A DNA stretch of 64,000 nucleotides, taken from Paenibacillus sp. FSL R5-0912. GTDB taxonomy: Bacteria; Bacillota; Bacilli; Paenibacillales; Paenibacillaceae. The stretch spans positions 4,526,001 through 4,590,000 of the forward strand of contig NZ_CP009282.1 in the NCBI RefSeq assembly GCF_000758605.1, read 5' to 3'. The notes beneath the pieces were generated by a model. It had not been told where the DNA came from. It saw only the letters and a program-made list of their open reading frames with translations, and searched no databases. Every line of letters begins with the position of its first letter. The stretch's first letter is position 1. This document shows positions 26,645 through 35,366 of this stretch, piece by piece. The position numbers were made by a program, and so were the translations under genes.

Positions 26645-27112
26645 TTACATTGGTGCCAAGATGAATTTGGTGAATTCTATCTGGGTAATCGTGCCTTCAG
26701 TCAAATTCTTATTGATTATGTTCACCAGCTTGCTGCTGAATTGATCTTTGCCGCTGGCCCCGTTTAATTCCTCAGGCCGGGCATCGGCAATTGCTTTGAT
26801 AATAAGCGGTGTAATTTTAATAGCTTTTATCTTTTCGAATTCTTCCTTGGACTTCGCTGAATCTAGCTGAAACGCGATGTCAACTGAAAGGATATAATCG
26901 GGATCGGCAAGATTAGTTTTGATATCAGTGATTACCGCCGTCAAGGCGACGATTTCATCCGCGCTTAGTCTCTTAGCTTCCACGTTCTGGACAGCCTGGT
27001 TCACATCATTCGCATCACTGGGGAAAAACCTGTCCATTAGTAAAAATGCGGCTACTACAATGAGCGTAATCGCCAGTAAAATCGTAATGAGCCATGGCAT
27101 CATCTTCTTCAT
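26645..27112 (-). CDS. fliL: Flagellar basal body protein FliL
   Basis: FliL is a single-pass membrane protein that surrounds the stator and supports torque. It has one membrane helix (about residues 7-28) and a periplasmic-type domain ending in the conserved strand pattern GTITQIEFTKFILAPM. Length is 155 residues. It overlaps flbD by 4 bases. Confidence 0.93.
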   Translation of the reverse strand: MKKMMPWLITILLAITLIVVAAFLLMDRFFPSDANDVNQAVQNVEAKRLSADEIVALTAVITDIKTNLADPDYILSVDIAFQLDSAKSKEEFEKIKAIKITPLIIKAIADARPEELNGASGKDQFSSKLVNIINKNLTEGTITQIEFTKFILAPM

Positions 27113-27333
27113 GAAAGCTCCTCCATCGATTGGACTTTAATGGTGGCAGCATGTGTGCCTATGTCCCTGTTGTATTCCTTGATCTTCTCAATGACTTCAT
27201 CAGCCTTTTCAAGCACAATCAGCCTTTTGCCGGTTACAAGCGTGATATACGTATCCGGGGATTCCTCAACCATTTCAACCAGCAGGGCATTTAACCACAT
27301 CGCCGCCCCATTCAATCTTGTTACCGAAATCAT
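27109..27333 (-). CDS. flbD: FlbD/SwrD family flagellar protein
   Basis: The 74-residue protein starts MISVTRLNGAAMWLNALL, the FlbD pattern, and has the DTYITLVTGKRLIVLE strand. B. subtilis SwrD, the homologue, increases flagellar torque by supporting stator expression or function. The gene sits between flgE and fliL as in B. subtilis. Confidence 0.93.
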   Translation of the reverse strand: MISVTRLNGAAMWLNALLVEMVEESPDTYITLVTGKRLIVLEKADEVIEKIKEYNRDIGTHAATIKVQSMEELS

Positions 27334-27354
27334 AACAGGCCTCCTAACAAAATA

Positions 27355-27370
27355 GGGGGAGGAGTCCCCC
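27355..27370 (-). terminator. GC-rich hairpin downstream of flgE
   Basis: On the minus strand GGGGGA and TCCCCC form a 6-bp stem with a CTCC loop, followed by TATTTTG. It resembles a weak intrinsic terminator just before flbD and would make flgE mRNA more abundant or more stable than flbD onward. Confidence 0.45.
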
Positions 27371-27377
27371 CCACGAC

Positions 27378-27418
27378 TATAATAACGATACCGCCACAGG
27401 CGAAAAGTTATTATTATA
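27378..27418 (-). repeat. Imperfect inverted repeat between flgE and flbD
   Basis: TATAATAAC (27378-27386) faces TAATAATAAC-type sequence ending at 27418, and an inner CGCC/GGCG pair closes a TGT loop. The arms differ only by one extra three-base unit. With the adjacent GC hairpin, two tandem stem-loops occupy the 122-base gap. Confidence 0.55.
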
Positions 27419-27455
27419 CAGCAAGTTTATGACTAACCCTCATATTCCCAAAAAC

Positions 27456-28274
27456 TTAACGCTTGAGGTTAACTACTTCCTGGAGTACTTCATCTGAAGT
27501 TGTAATAATTCGTGAGTTCGCCTGGAAACCACGTTGTGACACGATCATCTCCGTGAACTCGTTCGTCAGATCGACGTTAGACATTTCCAGCTGGCCGGCA
27601 ACAATTGAGCCTGTTCCCACTTCAGCATTGTTGGCAGTAGTCGGTTCCAGCGCTCCCTCTGCGTTGGCATTCAATGTCATCCGGTACAGATTGCCGCCGA
27701 TTTTCTCAAGACCTTGCGGGTTGCTAACTTTGGCAACGGCGATTTGAACCCCTTGTTCAGTCGTCCCGTCAGCCATCGTCTGAATAATCGTACCGTCACT
27801 CGAGATAGAGAATGCGGTAGCCTCTTCAGGCAATTGAATGGATTCCCCATCAACACTCACGACATGAAGACCATCGGAAGTAATGAGATTCCGGTTAGAA
27901 TCCACATGGAAATCTCCTGCGCGCGTAAGGAAAGGCGTCTCCTGATCATCCGTGAGTTTTACCAGGAAGAATCCGTCTCCGTCAATCCGCAGATCCGTAG
28001 GGTTATTAGTTGTCATGGCACTGCCCGCCAAATGCATCGTATCCACAGAACCAATGCTTACCCCTAACCCGATCTGTTTGGCATTAACCCCGCCTTGTCC
28101 GCCATCAACAGGTGCCGTAACACCGGATACCGTCTGGCTCATGATGTCTTTGAACATTACACGGCCTGATTTGAAGCCGATGGTGTTGACATTGGCAATA
28201 TTGTTACCGATAACGTCCAGCTTGGTCTGGAACCCGCGCATACCTGATACTCCTGAATACATAGATCTTAACAT
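27456..28274 (-). CDS. flgE: Flagellar hook protein FlgE (FlgG-like, short form)
   Basis: This rod/hook-family protein begins MLRSMYSGVSGMRGFQTKLD, with the IGNNIANVNTIGFK motif, and has a central DLRIDGDGFF motif and a C-terminal heptad segment (FTEMIVSQRGFQANSRIITT). At 272 residues it has the size of the B. subtilis hook protein and lacks the large central insertion of enterobacterial FlgE, so FlgG is an alternative label. Context, after flgD and the TIGR02530 gene, supports hook. Confidence 0.9.
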   Translation of the reverse strand: MLRSMYSGVSGMRGFQTKLDVIGNNIANVNTIGFKSGRVMFKDIMSQTVSGVTAPVDGGQGGVNAKQIGLGVSIGSVDTMHLAGSAMTTNNPTDLRIDGDGFFLVKLTDDQETPFLTRAGDFHVDSNRNLITSDGLHVVSVDGESIQLPEEATAFSISSDGTIIQTMADGTTEQGVQIAVAKVSNPQGLEKIGGNLYRMTLNANAEGALEPTTANNAEVGTGSIVAGQLEMSNVDLTNEFTEMIVSQRGFQANSRIITTSDEVLQEVVNLKR

Positions 28275-28398
28275 TGTTTGTCGTCCTCCCAGATATAGAG
28301 CCTTTCAGACTCTTAATTGTTAGAATATTGGAAATTGGAGTGATGCCCGCGTCAGTCGGTCGGCGGACATTCCGGCTCTCCAGTTAGGACCAGCCGGT

Positions 28399-28782
28399 TC
28401 ATGAGATTATTACTGCACTGTCAATCTGCGTGAATACATTATCTTTCATAGAGTTCCCATCCATAGCTGTAACTACGGTACGGTTCGCAACGCTTACGAT
28501 TAACGCCATATCCTTCATAAGGATTAAGGATTCCTTGCTGCCCTTGGCTGCTGCCTTGTCTACCGCAGACGAGATTTGATCTAATTGGCGGCTGCCAAGC
28601 TCAATTCCCCGCTGTTCAAGCCTCTTTGCCGCATGATTGCTGAACTTCAGCATATTCTTCTGCAGCACGCTCTCAAATGAAGCTTCAGAGCTTACAGAGC
28701 TCTTGGTTGACTGCTGACGTTGCAGCGTTGAAGGGTGTACACTCGCCGGATACAGCTGGCCTATTGTCAGTCTGTCGCTCAT
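28399..28782 (-). CDS. TIGR02530-type flagellar operon protein
   Basis: The 127-residue protein has the conserved C-terminal part of this family: FSNHAAKRLEQRGIEL, a Lys/Ala-rich helix, and ALIVSVANRTVVTAMDG. It lies between flgD and flgE in many Firmicutes but its role is not established; export or capping of hook is a guess from context. The start overlaps the flgD stop by 4 bases. It ends 124 bases before flgE. Confidence 0.88.
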   Translation of the reverse strand: MSDRLTIGQLYPASVHPSTLQRQQSTKSSVSSEASFESVLQKNMLKFSNHAAKRLEQRGIELGSRQLDQISSAVDKAAAKGSKESLILMKDMALIVSVANRTVVTAMDGNSMKDNVFTQIDSAVIIS

Positions 28783-29264
28783 GTGGTCCCCCCGCTCTCC
28801 CCGCCGCCCGTTGAAGTATCACTGCCCGCTGCCGGTTCAGCAGAAGGATTCTGAATTTGTGTGATATCTGTTAAGGCGATCCGCTCACTGCCTACTACCG
28901 CGTACTGTACACCACTGCTCACAACAATGGATTCTACATTTCCTGATTTCGGTAATTTGGTTTGGGCATCTGTCCAAGTGACATCTTTGCCGATCAGACC
29001 GGATACAGAACCTAGTGACTGATTCAGTGCCGTAAGCTGGGTGGAAATGTTCATTAACTGTTCGACAGAGGAGAACTGGGCCATCTGGGCGATAAATTCT
29101 TTATCCTCCATCGGCTGCATAGGGTCCTGATTCTGCAGCTGGGTAATCAATATTTTAAGAAATTGATCCTTGCCCAGTGTCGAGCTGCCTGTTGTCTTGG
29201 TAGTTGAACTATCCGATACATAATTCCATGAGTTACTGCCAGAAACGGGATTCGTTGTTGCCAT
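28779..29264 (-). CDS. flgD: Flagellar hook-capping protein FlgD
   Basis: FlgD forms the scaffold cap for hook polymerisation. The N-terminal region has the family core LGKDQFLKILITQLQNQDPM, cited by LITQLQNQDP, followed by FIAQMAQFSSVEQLMN. At 161 residues it is the short Firmicute form without the full FnIII and tudor-like domains. The C-terminus is Gly/Ser/Thr-rich. Confidence 0.94.
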   Translation of the reverse strand: MATTNPVSGSNSWNYVSDSSTTKTTGSSTLGKDQFLKILITQLQNQDPMQPMEDKEFIAQMAQFSSVEQLMNISTQLTALNQSLGSVSGLIGKDVTWTDAQTKLPKSGNVESIVVSSGVQYAVVGSERIALTDITQIQNPSAEPAAGSDTSTGGGESGGTT

Positions 29265-29290
29265 TTCATTTCACCTCGCTTGTCCAGTTA

Positions 29291-30751
29291 TTATATTTTG
29301 GCCGAAAAACTGCCGTTCTGATTATTATCTTGCTGCGTTGCCGAAACCCAATCTTTCCATTCTCCATTAAGCTCTGCGGCAAGCACCGCCTCTGCGGATT
29401 CTTCCTGGCGCTCTCGAGAGCGTCTACCCTGCTGTTGTCCGCCAGCTCCCGTCTGTTGCCCCTGCTGTCCAGTCCATTGTGACTGAGCTGATGGGTTGTT
29501 CTGAGTCACCTCAAGTTTTTCTACCTGAAGGCCTTGGGACTGTAAAGCTAAACGAAGCTGGTTCATCTGCTGTTCAAGAATATCCTTCGTTCCGCTATGC
29601 TGGGTCAGGAATTGGGCAACCAGATTACCATTTTGCATCGATATCTTCACATCGACTTGTCCAAGATTCTCCGGGAATAGAGTGATTGTAGCTTCAGCTA
29701 CTCCGCCTTTTTTGACGATTTCCAATTTACCGCTGATAAAAGTGTTCATTTCCTGAGCGAATTGCTGAACCGGCACCGGTGAGGGTGGTGCTTTCAGTGG
29801 TGCGGAAATTCCGTTACTGAGCGATAATTGGCCTGCTGTAACGATTTCAGGCTCGCCAGCTGATATTTTGGCGGCTGGCAAAGCTTCCTCGGCCGTTGCC
29901 GTCTCCTTCACTGGAGCTATCCCCGTGGAAGGAATCTGAGGGCTCTCTTCTGCAGTTACATTTGTACTATTTAGTGCTGTTGGTACTGAAGCAGACTCCG
30001 TCTTAACTGTGGCATCCAAAAATGTACGGATATTTGAAACTACTCTTCTACTATCATCAACATTCTGTTTGGTTTCTGTTCCGGATGCCTGCTTAAGCGA
30101 TGCTGACGAAACCTCTGTTGTACTTACAGTCTTAAGCTTGGGTTTGTTATCGGCAGGCACGCTTTCAGCCAGAATAGCTGAGAATTGATTTAACAGTGCA
30201 GCACCTTTGGTTGCCGTTTCTTCACTTCCGCTTACAGCTGCATCCTGAACCAGTTGGACCAGGCTGTTCAGCTCATCCTGGACTGCAAAACGCAGGGTTT
30301 CCGGGTTCTGGGCAAGGGGCGACAAACCTGCTGTTGCCAATGCTCCAGTGTCTAATGCGCCTGTCTGATCAGCCGGAGTATTACCGGATAAGAGCGCCGA
30401 CACTTGAAGAATCCACCCTTGAAGAGCAGCGAGCAGCGCGGGATCAGCCTCCAGACTTGCATCCAGATTCTCCATGTCCTGAGTGAGGCTTTCAAGAAGT
30501 TCTGCTTTCTTTGCATCTGTACTGACGGATTCCTCACCCTTGGTCTGTACCGCGTTCAGAAGACCCTGCAGCAAGGAAGCCAGATTGCCCAATAGAGGTG
30601 CTTCCGTCCCTTTAGAAGTAGTGCCTCCCATGCTCTGTACAAGCGTCTGGGCAAAAGGTGTAGCCGAACCGGCAGTTCCACTGGTACCCGTTGACGTTCC
30701 ACCGGCAACAGTCAGGTTACCTGCACTTAATGTTTGTACGATTAAACTCAT
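29291..30751 (-). CDS. fliK: Flagellar hook-length control protein FliK
   Basis: FliK measures hook length and triggers the FlhB switch. The long N-terminal part is low-complexity (Ser, Thr, Ala, Gln), and the conserved C-terminal Flg_hook domain (about residues 345-425) holds LFPENLGQVDVKISMQNG and LRLALQSQGLQVEKLEV. The last 60 residues are Gln-rich. The ATG at 30751 has GGGAGG 8 bases upstream; an in-frame GTG at 30760 lies inside that ribosome site and is unlikely. Length is 486 residues. Confidence 0.93.
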   Translation of the reverse strand: MSLIVQTLSAGNLTVAGGTSTGTSGTAGSATPFAQTLVQSMGGTTSKGTEAPLLGNLASLLQGLLNAVQTKGEESVSTDAKKAELLESLTQDMENLDASLEADPALLAALQGWILQVSALLSGNTPADQTGALDTGALATAGLSPLAQNPETLRFAVQDELNSLVQLVQDAAVSGSEETATKGAALLNQFSAILAESVPADNKPKLKTVSTTEVSSASLKQASGTETKQNVDDSRRVVSNIRTFLDATVKTESASVPTALNSTNVTAEESPQIPSTGIAPVKETATAEEALPAAKISAGEPEIVTAGQLSLSNGISAPLKAPPSPVPVQQFAQEMNTFISGKLEIVKKGGVAEATITLFPENLGQVDVKISMQNGNLVAQFLTQHSGTKDILEQQMNQLRLALQSQGLQVEKLEVTQNNPSAQSQWTGQQGQQTGAGGQQQGRRSRERQEESAEAVLAAELNGEWKDWVSATQQDNNQNGSFSAKI

Positions 30752-30773
30752 CTTTTTCACCTCCCTTCAAGTA

Positions 30774-31730
30774 TTATTTACCGCCCATCAGCCGGTTTAC
30801 AATTTTGGCTGTCTGTGCGCTGTCATTCTTGGTCATCTCCCCCAGGATAGAGGATCGTACAGTATCACTAACTGTATTCAGTATAGTGATGACCTTGTCC
30901 GGGCTAATGCTGTACATCGAACCCAGCAGTGTAGCCGCGTCAGCAGCAGGCATTGAAGTAAAAGTCTGGCTGAGCTTTTCCTGATCAAGATTGGCTGAGG
31001 CTGCAGCCGTGGTTGTACCGGCTTCATCCTGTTTCAGTCTCGATTGAAGGGCTGCAATAGCCATATCGGTTGAATTGGTTGTTTCTTTTAGCTTTATAGA
31101 TACATCCGCAGCTTTTTTCGGGTCCATCTTTTCCAGGATGGCCGTTTTGCTGGCATTGCTCATCACACTGAAAATTTGGACCATTTCATCTGTAGTCAAG
31201 TTCTCCATAATCGGTGCAGCTTTAGAGGCTTTCATTCCCGCATACAGCTTGGCCAGATCCGTGACCTGCTTGAGATATGGATCTTCATCTTCCTCAGTGG
31301 CTGCAACTGCCGCCGCTTCTTCTTTCATCCCGTCAATCTGTTTCTGAAGCGCCTCAGCTTTGTTAGCCTCGGACGCCTTATCTTCTTCTGCCTGTTTCAG
31401 CTGCGCTGCCTGCGCGTTAAGCTGAGACTTCAGCTCTTTAATTGTACTCTCCGAGCTGGCGGCCTGCTCTTTAGTTTCAGCTTGCGGATCATCTGCGGTT
31501 TCTCCAGCGGTATCCGAATCCGGATCTGTGGCAGGTTCAGGCACCCATTTCTCCACAACAGGAATCTTGTTCGCAATCTCAAGGACATTATTGCGGATAT
31601 CCATATTAAATAGGGTCAACAGTACTCCAAGCAGTACAAGCGTGAAGATGATTGGGATCATCAAGAATAAAAAACGCTCAAATTTACCTGCCGACCCTTC
31701 ATCTTCAAGTTCCATTTGATTATTTGCCAC
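30774..31730 (-). CDS. MotE/YlxF-like membrane protein with MgtE-N-like domain
   Basis: The 318-residue product has one membrane helix (about residues 18-42), a coiled coil (about 85-140) and an MgtE N-terminal-like helical repeat region with AAPIMENLTTDEMVQIFSVM, cited by its core APIMENL. It corresponds to B. subtilis YlxF, in the place before fliK; MotE-type proteins are proposed stator or export accessories. The start is GTG at 31730. No transport domain is present. Confidence 0.85.
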   Translation of the reverse strand: MANNQMELEDEGSAGKFERFLFLMIPIIFTLVLLGVLLTLFNMDIRNNVLEIANKIPVVEKWVPEPATDPDSDTAGETADDPQAETKEQAASSESTIKELKSQLNAQAAQLKQAEEDKASEANKAEALQKQIDGMKEEAAAVAATEEDEDPYLKQVTDLAKLYAGMKASKAAPIMENLTTDEMVQIFSVMSNASKTAILEKMDPKKAADVSIKLKETTNSTDMAIAALQSRLKQDEAGTTTAAASANLDQEKLSQTFTSMPAADAATLLGSMYSISPDKVITILNTVSDTVRSSILGEMTKNDSAQTAKIVNRLMGGK

Positions 31731-31748
31731 TAGCGGAAACCTCCCGGG

Positions 31749-32192
31749 TTAGAGGGATTTCATCGCGAAGCGGACGGTAGCCATCTCATCCAGTTCGTTT
31801 TGTTCCCGTAAACTCATATTCTGCAGAAATGCTGTTTGTGCTTTGTCTTTGGCCTTGAGCCATACCTTCTCATCCAGAACCTTGGTACTGAGATGGTCCT
31901 GCTTGCTCTGAACCTCTATATGCGCCCGGCTGATATCGGAATGTTTGCGGGCAATGCACTTATCCAGATAATCCACATAATTCTGCATTTCGCGAAGCTT
32001 AGCCATAGGTGTCTTTTGCTCAGCAGCACTCTGTAAGGACAACATCACCGCATTGCGCTGTATAATTAATTCATCAAGGCTTTTTTCCTGTGCCTGCAGT
32101 TCTCCGAGCGCGCTTGAGAGCATCCACTCTGCCTGTGTTTTTTCGTTACCCTTCAAGTCCACCACTTTTTGAAAAGTATAATGGAATCTCAT
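31749..32192 (-). CDS. fliJ: Flagellar export chaperone FliJ
   Basis: FliJ is a coiled-coil protein that links the FliI ATPase to FlhA. It starts MRFHYTFQKVVDLKG, typical of the family, and is almost wholly helical with high Glu, Lys and Gln. ATG 32192 is 10 bases from GAGGAG; a TTG two codons earlier is less likely. Length is 147 residues, 6 bases after fliI. Confidence 0.92.
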   Translation of the reverse strand: MRFHYTFQKVVDLKGNEKTQAEWMLSSALGELQAQEKSLDELIIQRNAVMLSLQSAAEQKTPMAKLREMQNYVDYLDKCIARKHSDISRAHIEVQSKQDHLSTKVLDEKVWLKAKDKAQTAFLQNMSLREQNELDEMATVRFAMKSL

Positions 32193-32198
32193 GATCAA

Positions 32199-33512
32199 TC
32201 AACTCCTCGAGAACTGTGAAATTAAAGACTGCTGCACTTCGCTAAGAGTTACCTTCTCGTTTACTTTTTGCTTGGTGAAATCCCAGATGCTGTCGATGTA
32301 ATGCATCGATTCATCGATTTGGGCGTTCGACCCTCTTTGGTAAGCTCCGATATTGATCAGATCCTCGGAATCCTTATAAACCGCCATAAGACGCTTTACA
32401 TTCTCGGCTGCAGCAATCTGCTCTTCCGGTGCTATATCCTTCATAACACGGCTAATGCTGGAGAGAACATCGATTGCCGGGAAATGTCCTTTATTCGCGA
32501 TATTCCGGTTCAGGACAATGTGTCCGTCCAGGATACCTCGCACAGCATCGGCGATCGGCTCGTTCATATCGTCACCGTCAACCAGCACGGTATAAAATGC
32601 GGTGATTGATCCAGTAGGGCCTGTTCCAGCCCGTTCCAGCAGCTTAGGCAGACTGGCGAACACCGAAGGGGTGTACCCTCTCATTGCAGGAGGTTCTCCT
32701 ACCGCCAACCCAACCTCGCGCTGGGCCATGGCATAGCGGGTAACCGAGTCCATCATCAGCATGACATTCAGTCCGCGGTCACGGAAATATTCGGCGATTG
32801 TAGTAGCGATCAAGGCACCTTTGATCCGGATCAGCGCCGGCTGATCCGAAGTAGCCACGATAACCACCGAACGCTGCAGTCCTTCCGGCCCCAGGTCGCG
32901 CTCAATGAAATCAAGCACTTCCCTGCCCCGTTCACCGATAAGGGCAATAACATTCACATCTGCCGAAGTGTTACGGGCGATCATTCCCATCAGTGTGCTC
33001 TTGCCGACACCAGAGCCCGCAAAAATGCCGACCCGCTGTCCTTTACCGATGGTGAGAAGCCCGTCAATCGCTCTGACCCCGATGCTGATAGGTTCAGCTA
33101 CACGCGGACGGTTAAGCGGATTGGAAGGAATGTTGAAGGTTGAACTGTGCGGCATACGTGCAGGAATGAGTGAGCCGTCAAGCGGCTGGCCCAAACCGTC
33201 AAGCACCTTTCCCAGCAGCTCCGAGCCTACCTGTACACTCAGCGGCTTGCCTGTGCCGACAACATCACAGCCAGGCCCAATAGCCTGCAGTTCTCCAAGC
33301 GGCATCAGCAGCACCTTGTTGTCACGAAATCCGACGACCTCTGCCTGAAGCGGCTTAGTTCCTTTCGCGGGATAAATAAAACACACATCACCGATGCTGG
33401 CATCCGGTCCTTCCGACTCCACCATCAGTCCGATGACCTGGGTAACCTTGCCGTTAATCCGGACCGGGTCAAAATTACGCAGCTGTTCTTTGTACCTTCC
33501 GCTGTCAAGCAT
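32199..33512 (-). CDS. fliI: Flagellum-specific ATPase FliI
   Basis: FliI is the hexameric ATPase of flagellar export, related to F1 beta. Walker A is GIFAGSGVGKSTLMG near residue 165, Walker B is MLMMDSVTRYAMAQRE (core LMMDSVTR), and the family motif GERGREVLDF is present. Start choices are ATG 33512 (GGGGAA close upstream) and ATG 33524 (AGGTG about 8 bases upstream); the first gives 437 residues. It overlaps fliH by 8 bases. Confidence 0.95.
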   Translation of the reverse strand: MLDSGRYKEQLRNFDPVRINGKVTQVIGLMVESEGPDASIGDVCFIYPAKGTKPLQAEVVGFRDNKVLLMPLGELQAIGPGCDVVGTGKPLSVQVGSELLGKVLDGLGQPLDGSLIPARMPHSSTFNIPSNPLNRPRVAEPISIGVRAIDGLLTIGKGQRVGIFAGSGVGKSTLMGMIARNTSADVNVIALIGERGREVLDFIERDLGPEGLQRSVVIVATSDQPALIRIKGALIATTIAEYFRDRGLNVMLMMDSVTRYAMAQREVGLAVGEPPAMRGYTPSVFASLPKLLERAGTGPTGSITAFYTVLVDGDDMNEPIADAVRGILDGHIVLNRNIANKGHFPAIDVLSSISRVMKDIAPEEQIAAAENVKRLMAVYKDSEDLINIGAYQRGSNAQIDESMHYIDSIWDFTKQKVNEKVTLSEVQQSLISQFSRS

Positions 33513-34353
33513 CGTCTTCCCCATTTCTGTGTTCACCTACATCCAGGGCAATTCGCAGCAGTTCTTTTTTGATCTCAGCCAGTTGGGTATCCACACGTGC
33601 GTCGATGCTGCCAAAGGAGGAGCGGATGACACAGCCCTGATCCTTAACCGTTGAATCCGGAAGAATCTGCAGTTCTGCCTGTGAGTCCACGGCAAGTGAA
33701 AGCTCTTCTCGCGCTGCATTAACAAATGCGAACTGTGCCGGAGAGACACATAAGGAAATCAATCCCTGCTCGCGCTTGCGGGCCAGATTCTTGCGGATCA
33801 GCTCCATTGCAAATTGCGGTTCCACGGTCAGCTGCTTGTCCACTATTTTCTCGGCGATATCGCAGCTCAGCTCTACAAGAAAAGGTTCAGCTTCTTGAAT
33901 AATTACATCTTTTGCCCGGTACGCTTCCTGAAGTACGGTTCTTGCTTCCTCCATCATCTCGGCAAGCCGCTGGGACATCTCCTGCTCCGCATGGGCGAGA
34001 CCTTCCTGGTAGCCTTGCTGAAATCCTTCGGACTTGACGGCTTCCACAAGATGCTCGTCCTGTTCTCTGCGCTGCCGCCACCATTCTTCAGCTTCATTCC
34101 GTGCTGATTCCATAATATTCTCAGCTTCCTGAGAGGCACTGCGGACCTGCCCTTCAGCAAACTCCTGGGCATCTTTCAGCATTTGCTTGCGTGCCTGCTC
34201 TGCCGCTTCCCTGGCGGGATCCTGATAGTGGACTTCGCCTGGAACCTCCTCGGCAACAGGATCTTCTGTAAGCCCTGCATGATGTCTGGCCTGCTCCAGC
34301 CGCTTCAGTACATCTACCGGAACATATTGAGAATGTTTGATCAGCTTAGACAA
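33505..34353 (-). CDS. fliH: Flagellar assembly protein FliH
   Basis: FliH regulates the FliI ATPase and tethers it to the C ring. The 282-residue product has an Ala/Glu/Gln-rich coiled coil (about residues 45-150) and a C-terminal ATP-synthase-delta-like domain with LSCDIAEKIVDKQLTVE, cited by IAEKIVDKQL. TTG 34353 is preferred since GGAGGAG lies 9 bases upstream; the ATG three codons earlier would be inside that site. It overlaps the end of fliG. Confidence 0.92.
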   Translation of the reverse strand: MSKLIKHSQYVPVDVLKRLEQARHHAGLTEDPVAEEVPGEVHYQDPAREAAEQARKQMLKDAQEFAEGQVRSASQEAENIMESARNEAEEWWRQRREQDEHLVEAVKSEGFQQGYQEGLAHAEQEMSQRLAEMMEEARTVLQEAYRAKDVIIQEAEPFLVELSCDIAEKIVDKQLTVEPQFAMELIRKNLARKREQGLISLCVSPAQFAFVNAAREELSLAVDSQAELQILPDSTVKDQGCVIRSSFGSIDARVDTQLAEIKKELLRIALDVGEHRNGEDDA

Positions 34354-35362
34354 TAATGTCATCTCCTCCGCCACGGGCGATGATAATTTCACCAGACTCT
34401 TCGAGTCTGCGGATCGTGCCTACGATGCGGGTCTGTGCTTCCTCCACATCACGCAGCCGCACAGGACCCATGTATTCCATTTCTTCGCGGAAGGTTTCGG
34501 CCATACGCTTGGACATATTGCGGAAAATAACATCCCGCACTTCCTCGCTGGCCACCTTGAGCGCAAGCTGCAAATCCGCATTGTCGATATCTTTGATGAT
34601 GCGTTGGATTGAACGGTTGTCCACATTGACGATATCCTCGAAGACGAACATCCGCTTCTTGATTTCTTCCGCCAACTCCGGATCCTGTATTTCCAGCGAG
34701 TCGAGAATGGTACGTTCTGTACCACGGTCAACGCCGTTCAGAATCTGTACAATCGATTCAATACCGCCCGCATTTGTGTAATCCTGGGTAACTGTAGCCG
34801 ACAGCTTCTGTTCCAGAACCCGTTCTATTTGCGTAACAACCTCTGGAGAGGTGCTGTCCATAATCGCTATTCTCCGGGCAACCTCTGCCTGCTTCTCCTG
34901 AGGAAGGGAAGACAGGATAGAGGCAGCCTGTTCAAACTGCAAATAAGAGAGCACTAGTGCAATAGTCTGGACATTTTCGTTCTGGATAAAGTTAAGAATC
35001 TGGTTCGGGTCTGCTTTGCGGGCAAAATCGAACGGTCTTACCTGCAGCGTCGCCGTCAGTCGGTTAATAACTTCAAGCGCCTTGGCTGAACCCAGTGCTT
35101 TCTCGAGTATCTCCTTGGCATAGTTAATACCACCTTGAGAGATATATTCTTGAGCCAGACAGATTTGATGGAATTCTGACATGATCGACTCTTTCTCCAC
35201 GCTGTCCACCTTACGGACATTCGCAATTTCCAGAGTCAGCTGCTCGATTTCCTCATCTCTCAAATGTTTAAATATTTGTGCCGATACTTCAGGCCCTAGT
35301 GTGATAAGCAGGATCGCCGCCTTTTGACGGCCGCTAAGTCCCTGCTGGCTAGCTTTTGCCAT
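34346..35362 (-). CDS. fliG: Flagellar motor switch protein FliG
   Basis: FliG is the rotor protein that contacts the stator. The 338-residue length equals that of B. subtilis FliG. The N-terminal part has LSGRQKAAILLITLGPE, the middle has the QTIALVLSYL and EHPQ-like (ENVQ) segment, and the C-terminal torque helix has DVIFRNMSKRMAETFREEM (core NMSKRMAE). ATG 35362 has GAGG 7 bases upstream; the longer frame lacks a ribosome site. Confidence 0.96.
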   Translation of the reverse strand: MAKASQQGLSGRQKAAILLITLGPEVSAQIFKHLRDEEIEQLTLEIANVRKVDSVEKESIMSEFHQICLAQEYISQGGINYAKEILEKALGSAKALEVINRLTATLQVRPFDFARKADPNQILNFIQNENVQTIALVLSYLQFEQAASILSSLPQEKQAEVARRIAIMDSTSPEVVTQIERVLEQKLSATVTQDYTNAGGIESIVQILNGVDRGTERTILDSLEIQDPELAEEIKKRMFVFEDIVNVDNRSIQRIIKDIDNADLQLALKVASEEVRDVIFRNMSKRMAETFREEMEYMGPVRLRDVEEAQTRIVGTIRRLEESGEIIIARGGGDDIIV

Positions 35363-35366
35363 TCCT

